Source of the DNA: Roseovarius pacificus
Lineage (GTDB): Bacteria; Pseudomonadota; Alphaproteobacteria; Rhodobacterales; Rhodobacteraceae
Assembly: GCF_900142665.1 (NCBI RefSeq)
Contig: NZ_FRBR01000001.1
Coordinates: forward strand, 434,001 to 498,000
Direction: 5' to 3'
DNA: 64,000 nucleotides
Position 1 is the stretch's first letter, and each line of letters opens with the position of its first letter. This document shows positions 47,337-55,996 of this stretch, in pieces. A program made the position numbers and the translations under genes. The notes below the pieces were generated by a model, which worked only from the letters and a program-made list of their open reading frames with translations, ran no database searches and had not been told where the DNA came from.

Positions 47337-48364
47337 GCCCCGGCCTCTTCGCTCAGGATGCAAAGAACCCGCGCCTCCTGCGACAGGTCCATCAGCCGCA
47401 GCGCCGCCAGCCCCGCCCCGCCCGACTCGGTCGTGGCAAGGCCCTGCGCGGCCAGTTCCGGCAACACCGCGCTCGCCTCGGCATCGCTGATCGTCACGAA
47501 CGCATCCGCATCGCGCGCCAGCCCTTTCAGCGCGATCAGCGAGGGCGCCTTGCAATCCAGCCGCCCCATGTTCGACACCGGCCCGGCGCTCTCCTCGGGC
47601 CGCCCCGCCCGGATCGAGCCCATCAGCGCAGGCGCGGCCTCGGGTTCCACCACGACAATCCGGGGGCTGTCGCCCCAGACATGGCGGAACCACGCGGCAC
47701 AGGCCCCGGCCAGCCCGCCGACACCGGCCTGCAACAGGATATGCGTGGGCGCTTGCGGCATCTGGCGCGCGGCCTCGGCAGCCATCGCCAGATAGCCCTC
47801 CATCAACCGGTGCGGCAGGTCGAAATATCCCGGCCAGGAACTGTCCGACAGCAAGGTCCAGCCCTTGTCCTGCGCCGCATCGGCGGCGGCCTGCATGCTG
47901 GCCTCGTAATCGCGGCCCGCGCGCACCACCTCGGCCCCCTTGCCGCGCAAGCGCTGCGCAAAGCCCTCGGGCACGGTATCCGACAGGTACACCACCGCCT
48001 GCGCTCCGAACACATGCGCCCCGGCGGCCACCGACAGGCCATGATTGCCCGCACTCGCCGTGACATAGGTGCGCCCGTTCAGCGCATTCGCCATGTCCCC
48101 GGCCCCGGTTGCGCCAGCCTCGTGGGCAATGACATAAGCCGCGCCAAGCGCCTTGAAGCTGCCCAGCCCCATGCGCCCGCGCTCGTCCTTGATCCAGACC
48201 CGCGCGCCGAACCCCTCCGCCTCGACCAGCGGCGTTTCCCCCGCCACCGGGCAGCGCGCCAGCAGCGCCTCGACCGCGCCCGCGTCGATACCGGGGGCCG
48301 GTGCGCCGTGCAGCACGTCTTCGGGGAGGCGCTTGCCCCGCCACGGATTGTCCAGACTGTCCAT
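47333..48364 (-). CDS. PLP-dependent lyase (diaminopropionate ammonia-lyase-like)
   Basis: 343-aa fold-type II PLP enzyme. K71 in GSFKALGAAY should hold the cofactor; TASAGNHGLSVAAGA (asparagine loop) and LLQAGVGGLAGA (phosphate-binding glycine loop) follow. The wording around these motifs, including DSSWPGY, is closest to diaminopropionate ammonia-lyases, but threonine/serine dehydratase-type substrates are possible. GGAGG lies 4 nt before the ATG. It is translationally coupled to the M24 gene, suggesting joint breakdown of a nitrogenous compound. Confidence 0.82.
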   Translation of the reverse strand: MDSLDNPWRGKRLPEDVLHGAPAPGIDAGAVEALLARCPVAGETPLVEAEGFGARVWIKDERGRMGLGSFKALGAAYVIAHEAGATGAGDMANALNGRTYVTASAGNHGLSVAAGAHVFGAQAVVYLSDTVPEGFAQRLRGKGAEVVRAGRDYEASMQAAADAAQDKGWTLLSDSSWPGYFDLPHRLMEGYLAMAAEAARQMPQAPTHILLQAGVGGLAGACAAWFRHVWGDSPRIVVVEPEAAPALMGSIRAGRPEESAGPVSNMGRLDCKAPSLIALKGLARDADAFVTISDAEASAVLPELAAQGLATTESGGAGLAALRLMDLSQEARVLCILSEEAGA

Positions 48365-48501
48365 GATCCCTCCCGATGCGTCGCATCATAGCAACGCCAT
48401 TCCCCCCTTCCGGTCAAGCAGGATCGCGCGGCCCCTTCCCCCGGCCCGCGCCATGCACTAATAGAGACCCCAACCGGACCACCCAGGGGGAATCCATTCA
48501 C

Positions 48502-50667
48502 ATGCAGGACCCGGCAATCACGCCCGAACTGATCGAGGCCCATGGCCTCAAACCCGACGAATACCAACTGATCCTCGATATCATTGGCCGCGAGCCCACG
48601 TTCACCGAACTGGGCATTTTCAGCGCCATGTGGAACGAGCATTGTTCCTACAAATCGTCCAGGAAATGGCTGCGCACCCTGCCCACCGAAGGGCCGCAGG
48701 TGATCTGCGGGCCGGGGGAAAACGCCGGGGTCGTGGATATCGGCGACGGTCAGGCGGTCATCTTCAAGATGGAAAGCCACAACCACCCCTCCTACATCGA
48801 GCCCTATCAGGGCGCGGCAACAGGTGTGGGCGGCATCCTGCGCGACGTGTTCACCATGGGCGCGCGGCCCATCGCCTCGATGAACTCGCTGTCCTTCGGC
48901 GAACCCGACCACCCCAGGACACGCCAGCTCGTGCATGGCGTGGTCGAAGGCATCGGCGGCTACGGCAACTGCTTCGGCGTGCCCTGCGCCGGGGGCGAGG
49001 TGCGCTTCGATCCGGCCTATAACGGCAACTGCCTGGTGAACGCCTTTGCCGCCGGTCTCGCGGATGCCGACAAGATCTTCTACTCCGCCGCCTCGGGCGT
49101 CGGCATGCCGGTGGTCTATCTCGGTGCCAAGACGGGCCGCGACGGTGTCGGCGGGGCCACCATGGCCAGCGCCGAATTCGACGAAACCATCGAGGAAAAA
49201 CGCCCCACCGTTCAGGTCGGCGACCCCTTCACCGAAAAGCGCCTGATGGAGGCCACGCTGGAACTGATGGCCACCGGCGCGGTGATCTCGATTCAGGACA
49301 TGGGCGCGGCGGGCCTCACCTGTTCCGCCGTGGAAATGGGCGACAAGGGCAACCTCGGCGTGCGCCTCAACCTCGAAGACGTGCCCTGCCGCGAAGAGAA
49401 CATGACCGCCTACGAGATGATGCTCTCGGAATCGCAGGAACGCATGCTCATGGTCCTGCGCCCGGAAAAAGAGGCCGAGGCCAAGGCGGTGTTCGACAAA
49501 TGGGATCTCGATTTCGCCATCGTCGGCGAAACCATCCCCGAGGATCGCTTCCTCATCATGCATAACAACACGGTCAAGGCCGACCTGCCGCTCAAGGCGC
49601 TCTCGGGCAACGCCCCCGAATACGACCGCCCCTGGGTGGAAACCCCGGCGGCCGATGCGCTCGACAGCGATACCGTGCCGGGCGTCGATCCCATCGACGG
49701 GCTGCGCGCGCTCATTTCCTCGCCCAATTACTGCTCGCGCCAGTGGGTCTACGAACAATACGACACCATGGTCATGGCCGACACCGCCCGCACACCGGGG
49801 CAAGGCGCGGGCCTGATCCGCGTGCACGGCACCGACAAGCTGCTGGCCTTCACCTCGGACGTGACCCCCCGCTACGTCAAGGCCAACCCCGTCGAGGGCG
49901 GCAAACAGGCCGTGGCCGAGGCCTATCGCAACCTCACCGCGCTTGGCGCGGTGCCGCTGGCCACCACCGACAACATGAATTTCGGCAACCCCGAAAAGCC
50001 CGAGATCATGGGCCAGTTCGTCGGCGCGATCAAAGGCATCGGTCAGGCCGTCGCGGCGCTGGACATGCCCATCGTGTCGGGCAACGTGTCGCTCTATAAC
50101 GAAACCGACGGTCAGGCGATCCTGCCCACCCCCACCATCGGGGCCGTGGGCCTGATCCGCGATCCCGAAACCGCGATCACCGGCGAGGTGCGCGAGGGCC
50201 ATGTCGCCCTCCTCGTGGGCGACACCACCGGGCATCTGGGCCAGTCCGCCCTGCTGGCCGAGGTCTATAACCGCGTCGAAGGCGATGCCCCCGCCGTCGA
50301 TCTCGACACCGAGAAACGCCACGGCGATTTCATCCGCGCCAACCACGCGCTGATCAAGGCCTGTACCGACCTGTCCGATGGCGGGCTGGCGCTGGCCGCG
50401 TTCGAACTGGCCGAATCCGCGGGCGTCGGCGTGCATCTGGACAGCGACGACACCGCCTTCCTGTTCGGCGAGGACCAGGCGCGGTACCTGGTGGCCTGTA
50501 ACTTCGATCAGGCCGAGGCACTGATGATCGAAGCGGGCCGCGCGGGCGTGCCGGTGCAGACCGTGGGCCGCTTTACCGGCGATACGGTGCGCTACGGCGG
50601 GTCCGAGGCCCCGCTGGACGAGCTGTCGCAACAGTTCCGCTCCAGCTTCGGCGCGCATTTCGCCTGA
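48502..50667 (+). CDS. purL: Phosphoribosylformylglycinamidine synthase subunit PurL
   Basis: Fourth step of purine synthesis, with PurS and PurQ as partners (not in this window). The 721 aa match the small PurL form. Seen are [14 protein letters not shown] near the N-terminus, the [15 protein letters not shown] segment ([11 protein letters not shown]), GGILRD, and two AIR-synthase-related halves. The ATG at 48502 follows GGGGGA. A GC-rich hairpin lies just after the stop codon. Confidence 0.97.
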   Translation: MQDPAITPELIEAHGLKPDEYQLILDIIGREPTFTELGIFSAMWNEHCSYKSSRKWLRTLPTEGPQVICGPGENAGVVDIGDGQAVIFKMESHNHPSYIEPYQGAATGVGGILRDVFTMGARPIASMNSLSFGEPDHPRTRQLVHGVVEGIGGYGNCFGVPCAGGEVRFDPAYNGNCLVNAFAAGLADADKIFYSAASGVGMPVVYLGAKTGRDGVGGATMASAEFDETIEEKRPTVQVGDPFTEKRLMEATLELMATGAVISIQDMGAAGLTCSAVEMGDKGNLGVRLNLEDVPCREENMTAYEMMLSESQERMLMVLRPEKEAEAKAVFDKWDLDFAIVGETIPEDRFLIMHNNTVKADLPLKALSGNAPEYDRPWVETPAADALDSDTVPGVDPIDGLRALISSPNYCSRQWVYEQYDTMVMADTARTPGQGAGLIRVHGTDKLLAFTSDVTPRYVKANPVEGGKQAVAEAYRNLTALGAVPLATTDNMNFGNPEKPEIMGQFVGAIKGIGQAVAALDMPIVSGNVSLYNETDGQAILPTPTIGAVGLIRDPETAITGEVREGHVALLVGDTTGHLGQSALLAEVYNRVEGDAPAVDLDTEKRHGDFIRANHALIKACTDLSDGGLALAAFELAESAGVGVHLDSDDTAFLFGEDQARYLVACNFDQAEALMIEAGRAGVPVQTVGRFTGDTVRYGGSEAPLDELSQQFRSSFGAHFA

Positions 50668-50686
50668 CGATGTGATACAGTTGACG

Positions 50687-50707
50687 GCGGGCGGTTCTGC
50701 CGCCCGC
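50687..50707 (+). terminator. Possible purL terminator
   Basis: 8-bp stem GCGGGCGG/CCGCCCGC with a TTCTG loop, 20 nt after the purL stop. The following T-run is weak (TCTT), so termination may be partial. Confidence 0.55.
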
Positions 50708-50768
50708 TCTTGCGCCGCCCCCGACCGCGCTCTACATCTTCGGGAGTAGACCAACAGGAGATGCCCGC

Positions 50769-51011
50769 ATGCCGATGCAAGCCCATGAAATCGAGGATCT
50801 GATCCGCGCGGAATTTCCCAATGCCCAGATCACCATCACCGATCTGGCAGGCGACGGAAATCACTACGCCGCCGAGGTGGTGGATGCCTCGTTCAAGGGG
50901 ATGAACCGCGTCCAGCAGCAACGCGCCGTCTATGCCGCCCTCAAGGGCAAGATGGACGGCTCGACCGGCGAATTGCATGCGCTGGCCCTGACCACCAAGG
51001 CCCCCGGCTGA
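50769..51011 (+). CDS. bolA: BolA-family protein
   Basis: 80-aa BolA fold (EIEDLIRAEFPNAQITITDL, DGNHYAAEVV, HALALTTKAP). BolA proteins pair with monothiol glutaredoxins to hold a [2Fe-2S] cluster and take part in iron regulation or cluster delivery. A CGFS glutaredoxin gene lies 556 bp downstream in the same direction, with two small membrane-protein genes between, supporting that pairing. AGGAG lies before the ATG. Confidence 0.93.
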   Translation: MPMQAHEIEDLIRAEFPNAQITITDLAGDGNHYAAEVVDASFKGMNRVQQQRAVYAALKGKMDGSTGELHALALTTKAPG

Positions 51012-51015
51012 TCCG

Positions 51016-51282
51016 ATGGGCGCGGGCACGGTCATCGTCAGCGTGATCGCCATCGCCGTGGTCACTGCCGTGCTGGCGGTGCTGCGGGCGAAAACCGACA
51101 CTCTCTCGCCGCGCGGCTGCGAACCCGGACAGGGCGATCAGCTGATCGACATCGCCTATTGCTCGGGCGGGCTGGGCGGCGGTCATGGCGGCGTCATGCG
51201 CGTCACCCGCGACCCGCAGCAATATGCCCGCGCCTTCGTGCCGCGGCATGCCAGCGGGAAACGGCACCAGACCGGAAAGTGA
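51016..51282 (+). CDS. Small membrane-anchored protein, function unknown
   Basis: 88 aa. One N-terminal hydrophobic segment (VIVSVIAIAVVTAVLAVL) is followed by a polar part with two cysteines (RGCEPGQ and IAYCSGG) and a glycine-rich GGLGGGHGG. It starts 4 nt after bolA in the same run and lies upstream of the CGFS glutaredoxin. No family recognised. Gene status is supported by position, spacing and codon use only. Confidence 0.55.
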   Translation: MGAGTVIVSVIAIAVVTAVLAVLRAKTDTLSPRGCEPGQGDQLIDIAYCSGGLGGGHGGVMRVTRDPQQYARAFVPRHASGKRHQTGK

Positions 51283-51289
51283 GCGTAAC

Positions 51290-51556
51290 GTGCAAGCCAG
51301 CGACAGTTTCACCATCTCCCCGTTCGGACTGCCCGAAGGCCACATCCTGAGCGGGCACCCCATCATCTTCCTGCTGATCGCCCCGTTTGCCATCCTGTTC
51401 CTCTGGGCCGCATGGCTGGAATTCCGGCGCTGGTATCGTCACGGGCCTTCCATGAACCGCCGGGCGGATTTCCCGATCGACAAGACCGCGCCCAGCTACG
51501 AGCCGCCCGAACCCAAAACCCGATCCTCCCGCGATGCCGGGAAAGGACAGTCCTGA
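51290..51556 (+). CDS. Small membrane protein, function unknown
   Basis: 88 aa from a GTG at 51290. A hydrophobic segment (IIFLLIAPFAILFLWAAWL, about residues 24-43) is followed by a basic stretch (EFRRWYRHG) and a polar C-terminus. It lies between the other small membrane gene (8 nt) and the glutaredoxin gene (10 nt), and looks operonic. The ribosome site is weak, so the start is uncertain. Confidence 0.5.
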   Translation: MQASDSFTISPFGLPEGHILSGHPIIFLLIAPFAILFLWAAWLEFRRWYRHGPSMNRRADFPIDKTAPSYEPPEPKTRSSRDAGKGQS

Positions 51557-51566
51557 AAGGTAAACA

Positions 51567-51929
51567 ATGACCGACGTGAAAACCCGTATCGCCGACACCG
51601 TGAAAGCCAATGACGTGGTGCTTTACATGAAAGGCACCAGGGACATGCCGCAATGCGGCTTTTCCAGCCGCGTTGCCGGGGTGCTGAATTTCATGGGCGT
51701 CGACTATGCCGACGTGAACGTGCTGGCCGACGAGGAAATCCGCCAGGGTATCAAGGATTATTCCGACTGGCCCACCATCCCGCAGCTTTACGTCAAGGGC
51801 GAGTTCGTGGGCGGCTGCGACATCATCACCGAAATGACGCTGTCGGGCGAACTGGACCAGCTGCTGGAACAGAACGGCGTCGCCTTCGACAAGGACGCCG
51901 CCGACAAGATCCGCGAAGCCAACGCCTGA
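51567..51929 (+). CDS. grxD: Monothiol glutaredoxin, Grx4 type
   Basis: 120 aa with the CGFS active site (C30-S33), WPTIPQLYV with its cis-proline and GGCDI near the glutathione site. Grx4-type proteins bind a bridging [2Fe-2S] cluster with glutathione and pass it on, often together with BolA, whose gene is in the same run. AGG precedes the ATG. Confidence 0.95.
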   Translation: MTDVKTRIADTVKANDVVLYMKGTRDMPQCGFSSRVAGVLNFMGVDYADVNVLADEEIRQGIKDYSDWPTIPQLYVKGEFVGGCDIITEMTLSGELDQLLEQNGVAFDKDAADKIREANA

Positions 51930-51990
51930 AGTGTGCCGGGGGACGATGGGGGCATTCGCCATTGTCTCTAGGACCAATGGCGCACTACCC

Positions 51991-52037
51991 TGCCCCCGCC
52001 GCCCGATGGGCGACTCCCCCGGGCAAGAAAGAAAGGG
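51991..52037. repeat. GC-rich inverted-repeat element, copy 2
   Basis: CTGCCCCCG, a CGCCC/GGGCG arm pair, GACTCCCCCGG and a purine tail with AAGAAAGAAAGG. It matches the plan of 21971-22034 and lies between the convergent grxD and TRAP permease genes. Confidence 0.45.
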
Positions 52038-52047
52038 GCGGCAAGGC

Positions 52048-53838
52048 TCAGAGCGGCCAGAGCACCGCCGCCAGCCCCGCCGTAAAGGCGCCCGCGCGTA
52101 GCAAGGGCGCCTTTTTGCGCACCAGGGCCCAGCTGATCAAGGCCAGTCCGAGGGCGATCTTCCCCGCCGCCAGCAGCGCGGCCCCCGGCGTGGCGGCCAG
52201 AGCGATCAGCGCCGGGTTCGCCACCATCCCGAGCGGGATCAGATAAAGCCCGATCCCGAGCGTCATCGCCGTCAGCGCCACCTTGAGCCAGTTCTCCCCG
52301 ATCATGCCCGACGCGATGAACACCGCGCCGCAAACCGGCGGCGTGATGGTGGACAGGAGCGCATACCAGAAGACGAACAAATGCGCCTGCAACGGCTCCA
52401 GCCCCAGCTGGGTCAGCGCCGGACCGGCAACCGACACGCAGATCACATAGGCCGCCGTCGTCGGCACCTCCATCCCCAGCACAAGGCAGGCGATGGCGGT
52501 CAGCAGCAGCGACGGCCAGAGCATCCCGCCCGAGGCCGAGAGGATCAGCGACGTCAGCTTGACCCCAAGCCCCGTCACCCCCAGCACACCGATCACCAGC
52601 GACGCGCAAAAGATGATCGACCCGATCAGCGCCACCTGCCGCGCCGCCGTCAGCACGGCGTTTTCCGCCCGTGTCACCGCGCGGCGCAGGTCGATCCGCA
52701 GATCGCCCCCCAGCATCAGCAGACACGCCGCGCCGAGGATCGCCAGACAGGCGGCATATTGCGGCGTCACCCCCAGCCCGAACATCCCCCATAGCAGGAT
52801 CGCGAAGGGCACGAGGAAAAAGGCCGAGGTTATGGCCACATCCCGCCCCGCCGGGCGATCCTCGGCGCGCAGGCCGCGCAGGTCGAAGCGGCGGGCATAG
52901 CCGTCGATCCCGATCCACACCGCCCAGAAATACAACAGCGCAGGCAGTGCCGCGGCGGCCATGATGCCCGTATAGGGCGTGCCTGTCAGCTCCACCATCA
53001 CGAAGGCGCCCGCCCCCATCAGCGGCGGCATGATCTGCCCGCCCGACGAGGCCACGGCCTCGACCGCGCCAGCGATGCGCCTGGGATAGCCCAGCTTTTC
53101 CATGGCGGGCAGCGTGATCGCCCCGGTCGAGGCCACATTGGCCGAGGCCGACCCCGAGATCGACCCGAACAGCGCCGAACTGAGGACCGATACCTTGGCC
53201 GCCCCGCCCCGCAACCGGCCCGCCGCCGCCGCCGCCACGTTCATGAAGCCCTGCCCGGCCTCGCCCGCATTCAGCACCGCGCCGAAGATGACAAAGATCG
53301 ACACCACGTTCACCGACACCGCGGTCAGGCTGCCCCACAGCCCGCCTTCGGCGATCACCAGCGTGCCGAGGAAACTTTCCACCGGCGTGCCCGAATGCCC
53401 GAAACGGCCCGGAATATGCTGACCATAGAGCCCGTAAAGCAGCGCCAGCGCCGCCACCAGCGGCAAGGGCCAGCCGATCGCGCGGCGCGCAGCCTCCAGC
53501 ACCACGAGGATCAGGACGGCGGCGATGGCCACCTGTCCCTGTCCTTCCAGAAACCCGTACTGATCGGCCAGCGCGTTCTGGTTCCACACCACCCAGAGCG
53601 CCGCTGTGCCGCCCAAAGCCGTCAGTACCGCGCCCGAGGCCAGCGACCACCCGGCCCGGCCCCGGATCAGCACCCAGGGCAGCACGAACACCAGATGCAG
53701 CGGGCGGCTCACGAGGTTCGGCACCAGCCCGGAAAACACCAGACCGATGTGAAAAACGACAGAGGCCAGCGCGAAGCTGGCCCAGATCGCCCGCGCAGGC
53801 CCGGCCTGCGCGGCGGTGTCGGAGGTTGCCGTGCTCAC
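52048..53838 (-). CDS. TRAP transporter fused permease (TAXI type)
   Basis: 596-aa inner-membrane protein with about 16 hydrophobic segments. A short DctQ-like N-terminal part is fused to the large DctM-like channel (SALFGSISGSASANVASTGAITLP, MPPLMGAGAF, GMEVPTTAAYV). It uses an ion gradient to import a carboxylate or similar anion captured by the periplasmic protein encoded just upstream. The GTG at 53838 overlaps the binding-protein stop by 4 nt. Substrate unknown. Confidence 0.92.
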   Translation of the reverse strand: MSTATSDTAAQAGPARAIWASFALASVVFHIGLVFSGLVPNLVSRPLHLVFVLPWVLIRGRAGWSLASGAVLTALGGTAALWVVWNQNALADQYGFLEGQGQVAIAAVLILVVLEAARRAIGWPLPLVAALALLYGLYGQHIPGRFGHSGTPVESFLGTLVIAEGGLWGSLTAVSVNVVSIFVIFGAVLNAGEAGQGFMNVAAAAAGRLRGGAAKVSVLSSALFGSISGSASANVASTGAITLPAMEKLGYPRRIAGAVEAVASSGGQIMPPLMGAGAFVMVELTGTPYTGIMAAAALPALLYFWAVWIGIDGYARRFDLRGLRAEDRPAGRDVAITSAFFLVPFAILLWGMFGLGVTPQYAACLAILGAACLLMLGGDLRIDLRRAVTRAENAVLTAARQVALIGSIIFCASLVIGVLGVTGLGVKLTSLILSASGGMLWPSLLLTAIACLVLGMEVPTTAAYVICVSVAGPALTQLGLEPLQAHLFVFWYALLSTITPPVCGAVFIASGMIGENWLKVALTAMTLGIGLYLIPLGMVANPALIALAATPGAALLAAGKIALGLALISWALVRKKAPLLRAGAFTAGLAAVLWPL

Positions 53839-54788
53839 TTCTGCGCGTCGGTCAGGGCGATGCCCGCCTCCTCGTAATAGCGCACAGCGCCGGGGTGGAT
53901 CTTGCCGGTGATGTTCTCCATCAGCCCGGTATCCACACCGGCCCACCATTTGGCGGCCTCCGCCATCCTGTCCTTTTCCTCCCAATAGGTCTTGGTCAGC
54001 AGATAGGCGGTCTCGTCATCCATCCTGGTGGTGGTAAAGGCCACGACCGGCAGCGAGGTGGTGGTGATATCCGCCTCCTGCCCCGCATAGGTGCCCGCCG
54101 GGATCACCAGCCTGGCGCGCTCGGTCCGGGCGATTTCCTCGTCGCTCAGCGACAGAATGGTCACCCCGGTCGAGGCTGCGGCCTCGACCACGTTGGGCGC
54201 GGGCCACGACCCGGAAGTCACGAACCCGTCGATCTGCCCGTTCTTCAGCGCCGGAACCGCGTTCGACAATTCCACATCGGCAATGTTCACCTGATCCGCG
54301 ATCCCGAACAGTTCAAGGTATTTCTCGCCCTCACGGGCACCGAAACTGCCCTTGCCCAGCAGGATCGTCTTGCCCGCCATATCGGCAAAGCCGGTCGCGC
54401 CACTGTCCCTGGACATCACGAAATGCATGGTCAGCGACGGGATCGGAAACAGTGCGCGAATCTCGTCAAAGGCCGGATCGCCCTTGCCTTCGAACATCGC
54501 CTTGCCGCCCTGCGCCAGCCCGACAAGGGCCGGGGGCGTGGTGAACACGTAATCCGCGCCGCGCGCACGCACCTCCATCACGTTCTGAACCGAGCCCTGG
54601 CTTTCCTCGACCGTGACGCTGATCTCGCCGCCCGAGGCCTCCTGCATCGCCTCGGCGATCTGCACGCCCATCTGGTAATAGGACGAAGCCGTCTTCGCCG
54701 ACTTGTAGGTAACGCGGGTTTCCGCCTGCGCAGGCAGCGCGGCAGTGGCCGCCAGCAGAACGGCAGCGGTGATGCAACGGATTTTCAT
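53835..54788 (-). CDS. TAXI-family TRAP substrate-binding protein
   Basis: 317-aa periplasmic receptor of the TAXI group. Signal peptide at residues 1-22 (cut after AQA) followed by a two-lobe binding fold (SSYYQMGVQIAEAM, GKGSFGAREG, DGFVTSGSWPAP). The TAXI group is linked in studied cases to dicarboxylates or glutamate, but no substrate can be read here. GGAGG lies 5 nt before the ATG at 54788. Coupled to the permease gene. Confidence 0.9.
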   Translation of the reverse strand: MKIRCITAAVLLAATAALPAQAETRVTYKSAKTASSYYQMGVQIAEAMQEASGGEISVTVEESQGSVQNVMEVRARGADYVFTTPPALVGLAQGGKAMFEGKGDPAFDEIRALFPIPSLTMHFVMSRDSGATGFADMAGKTILLGKGSFGAREGEKYLELFGIADQVNIADVELSNAVPALKNGQIDGFVTSGSWPAPNVVEAAASTGVTILSLSDEEIARTERARLVIPAGTYAGQEADITTTSLPVVAFTTTRMDDETAYLLTKTYWEEKDRMAEAAKWWAGVDTGLMENITGKIHPGAVRYYEEAGIALTDAQK

Positions 54789-54893
54789 GAGGACCTCCCT
54801 GAGATTCGGCGCCATCAAACCGCTGTCGATGCGGATGGTCAATGCCCCGCGCCCCCGAAAAACCCAAGGACGCCGGGGAACGGTCCGAAAGTC

Positions 54894-55298
54894 TCAGGCG
54901 CGTTCCCGGCCGCCCTCACCGTCCAGCTGATCGGCCAGGGATTCCGCCCGCGCGGCGATCTCGGCCATGGCATCGGAAACCGTCTGCGGCACCACGGGCA
55001 CCTCGATCTGCTGCGGCTCGGGCGCGGGGGCGTTGCGCAACTGGTCCAGTTCGGCCTCTTTCTCGGCCATCCTGTCCTCGAGCGCGCGCAGCTTGTCCTG
55101 AATGCCCGCCGTCTTGTCGGCGAGCATCAGCCCCGCCATCAGCAACATGCGCGGCTCGGGGATGCGCCCGATCTGCGCCGTCAGCACCGAGGCCTCCTCG
55201 TTCAGCATCCGGGCCGCGGCCTTCAGGTAATGCTCTTCACCGTCCTGGCAGGCCACTTCGAACATGCGGCCGCCGATTTCCACTTCAACCTCGGGCAT
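54894..55298 (-). CDS. zapA: Cell division protein ZapA
   Basis: 134 aa. The N-terminal ZapA domain (EVEIGGRMFEVACQDGEE, residues 3-22) is followed by a long helix that should form a coiled coil. ZapA cross-links FtsZ filaments at mid-cell. The C-terminal 40 residues are proline- and acid-rich. Its ATG overlaps the stop of the coiled-coil gene by 1 nt, and GAGGAGG lies inside that gene's end. Confidence 0.92.
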   Translation of the reverse strand: MPEVEVEIGGRMFEVACQDGEEHYLKAAARMLNEEASVLTAQIGRIPEPRMLLMAGLMLADKTAGIQDKLRALEDRMAEKEAELDQLRNAPAPEPQQIEVPVVPQTVSDAMAEIAARAESLADQLDGEGGRERA

Positions 55299-55798
55299 CA
55301 GGCCTCCTCCGACTGGGTTTCGTCACTGTCCGCCGCGCCGCCTTCCAGAATCCGGGTCAGCTCGGCCAGAATGGCATCGGCCTCGGCCCGGTCTGCGGCA
55401 TGTGTGGCGCGCAGCCCCTCGAGCTCGGCCAGCATGGCCTTGTTGATCAGATGCGGTTCCGCCAGGCCCCTGGCATTGGCCTCGCGCAGGGCGGCGTTGT
55501 TGTCGCGCAACTGCTGGTTGGCCTTGCGCAACGACTGCAAATCGCGGTCCAGCGCCTCGATCTTTCCGGCCATCTCTTGGCGCGCCCTCGCCGCGACCTC
55601 ATCCTGCGCGTCATGCTTTTCGTGCAGCTTTTTCAGGCGCTCTTCCAACTGGGCGCAGGCCAGCCGTTCGTCTTCCAGCTGCTGCCTGAGCGTTTCCACC
55701 TCCTGCACATCGGCCCCGGCCTGGCGGTCTTCCAGGCCCTGCCCGATGCGGTCCAGCGCGGCAATGATCCGGCGCTGCAATTCGTCGATCTGGCTCAT
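55298..55798 (-). CDS. Coiled-coil protein, function unknown
   Basis: 166 aa, almost wholly predicted helix with heptad-like L/A spacing from about residue 5 to 155 (for example ELQRRIIAALDRI, LRKANQQLRDNNAALREAN). It is translationally coupled to zapA (TGATG overlap), which suggests a role with the division ring or a ZapB-like partner (inference only). The ATG at 55798 was chosen because upstream in-frame sequence lacks protein character and overlaps the tkt promoter region. Confidence 0.75.
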   Translation of the reverse strand: MSQIDELQRRIIAALDRIGQGLEDRQAGADVQEVETLRQQLEDERLACAQLEERLKKLHEKHDAQDEVAARARQEMAGKIEALDRDLQSLRKANQQLRDNNAALREANARGLAEPHLINKAMLAELEGLRATHAADRAEADAILAELTRILEGGAADSDETQSEEA

Positions 55799-55996
55799 CT
55801 TGGCGATTCCCCTGCTTGCCTCGGGTCGCGGCCCTGCGAATCGCATTCGGGCCGCTTTGCAGGTAAGTCTATCGAATGGCGATGGGAAATGCGCCCCCCT
55901 ATGCCGATCCGCCCCATGACAGGCCGCACCGCGCTTGATCTTTGACCCCGGCCTGATATTGAGCGCCTCAGACGCTGCCAATCAAAGGATGACCCC

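Noticed and set aside
48079..50754. 891-codon open frame opposite purL
   Set aside because: Antisense shadow of purL, joined to sequence of the PLP lyase gene in another frame.
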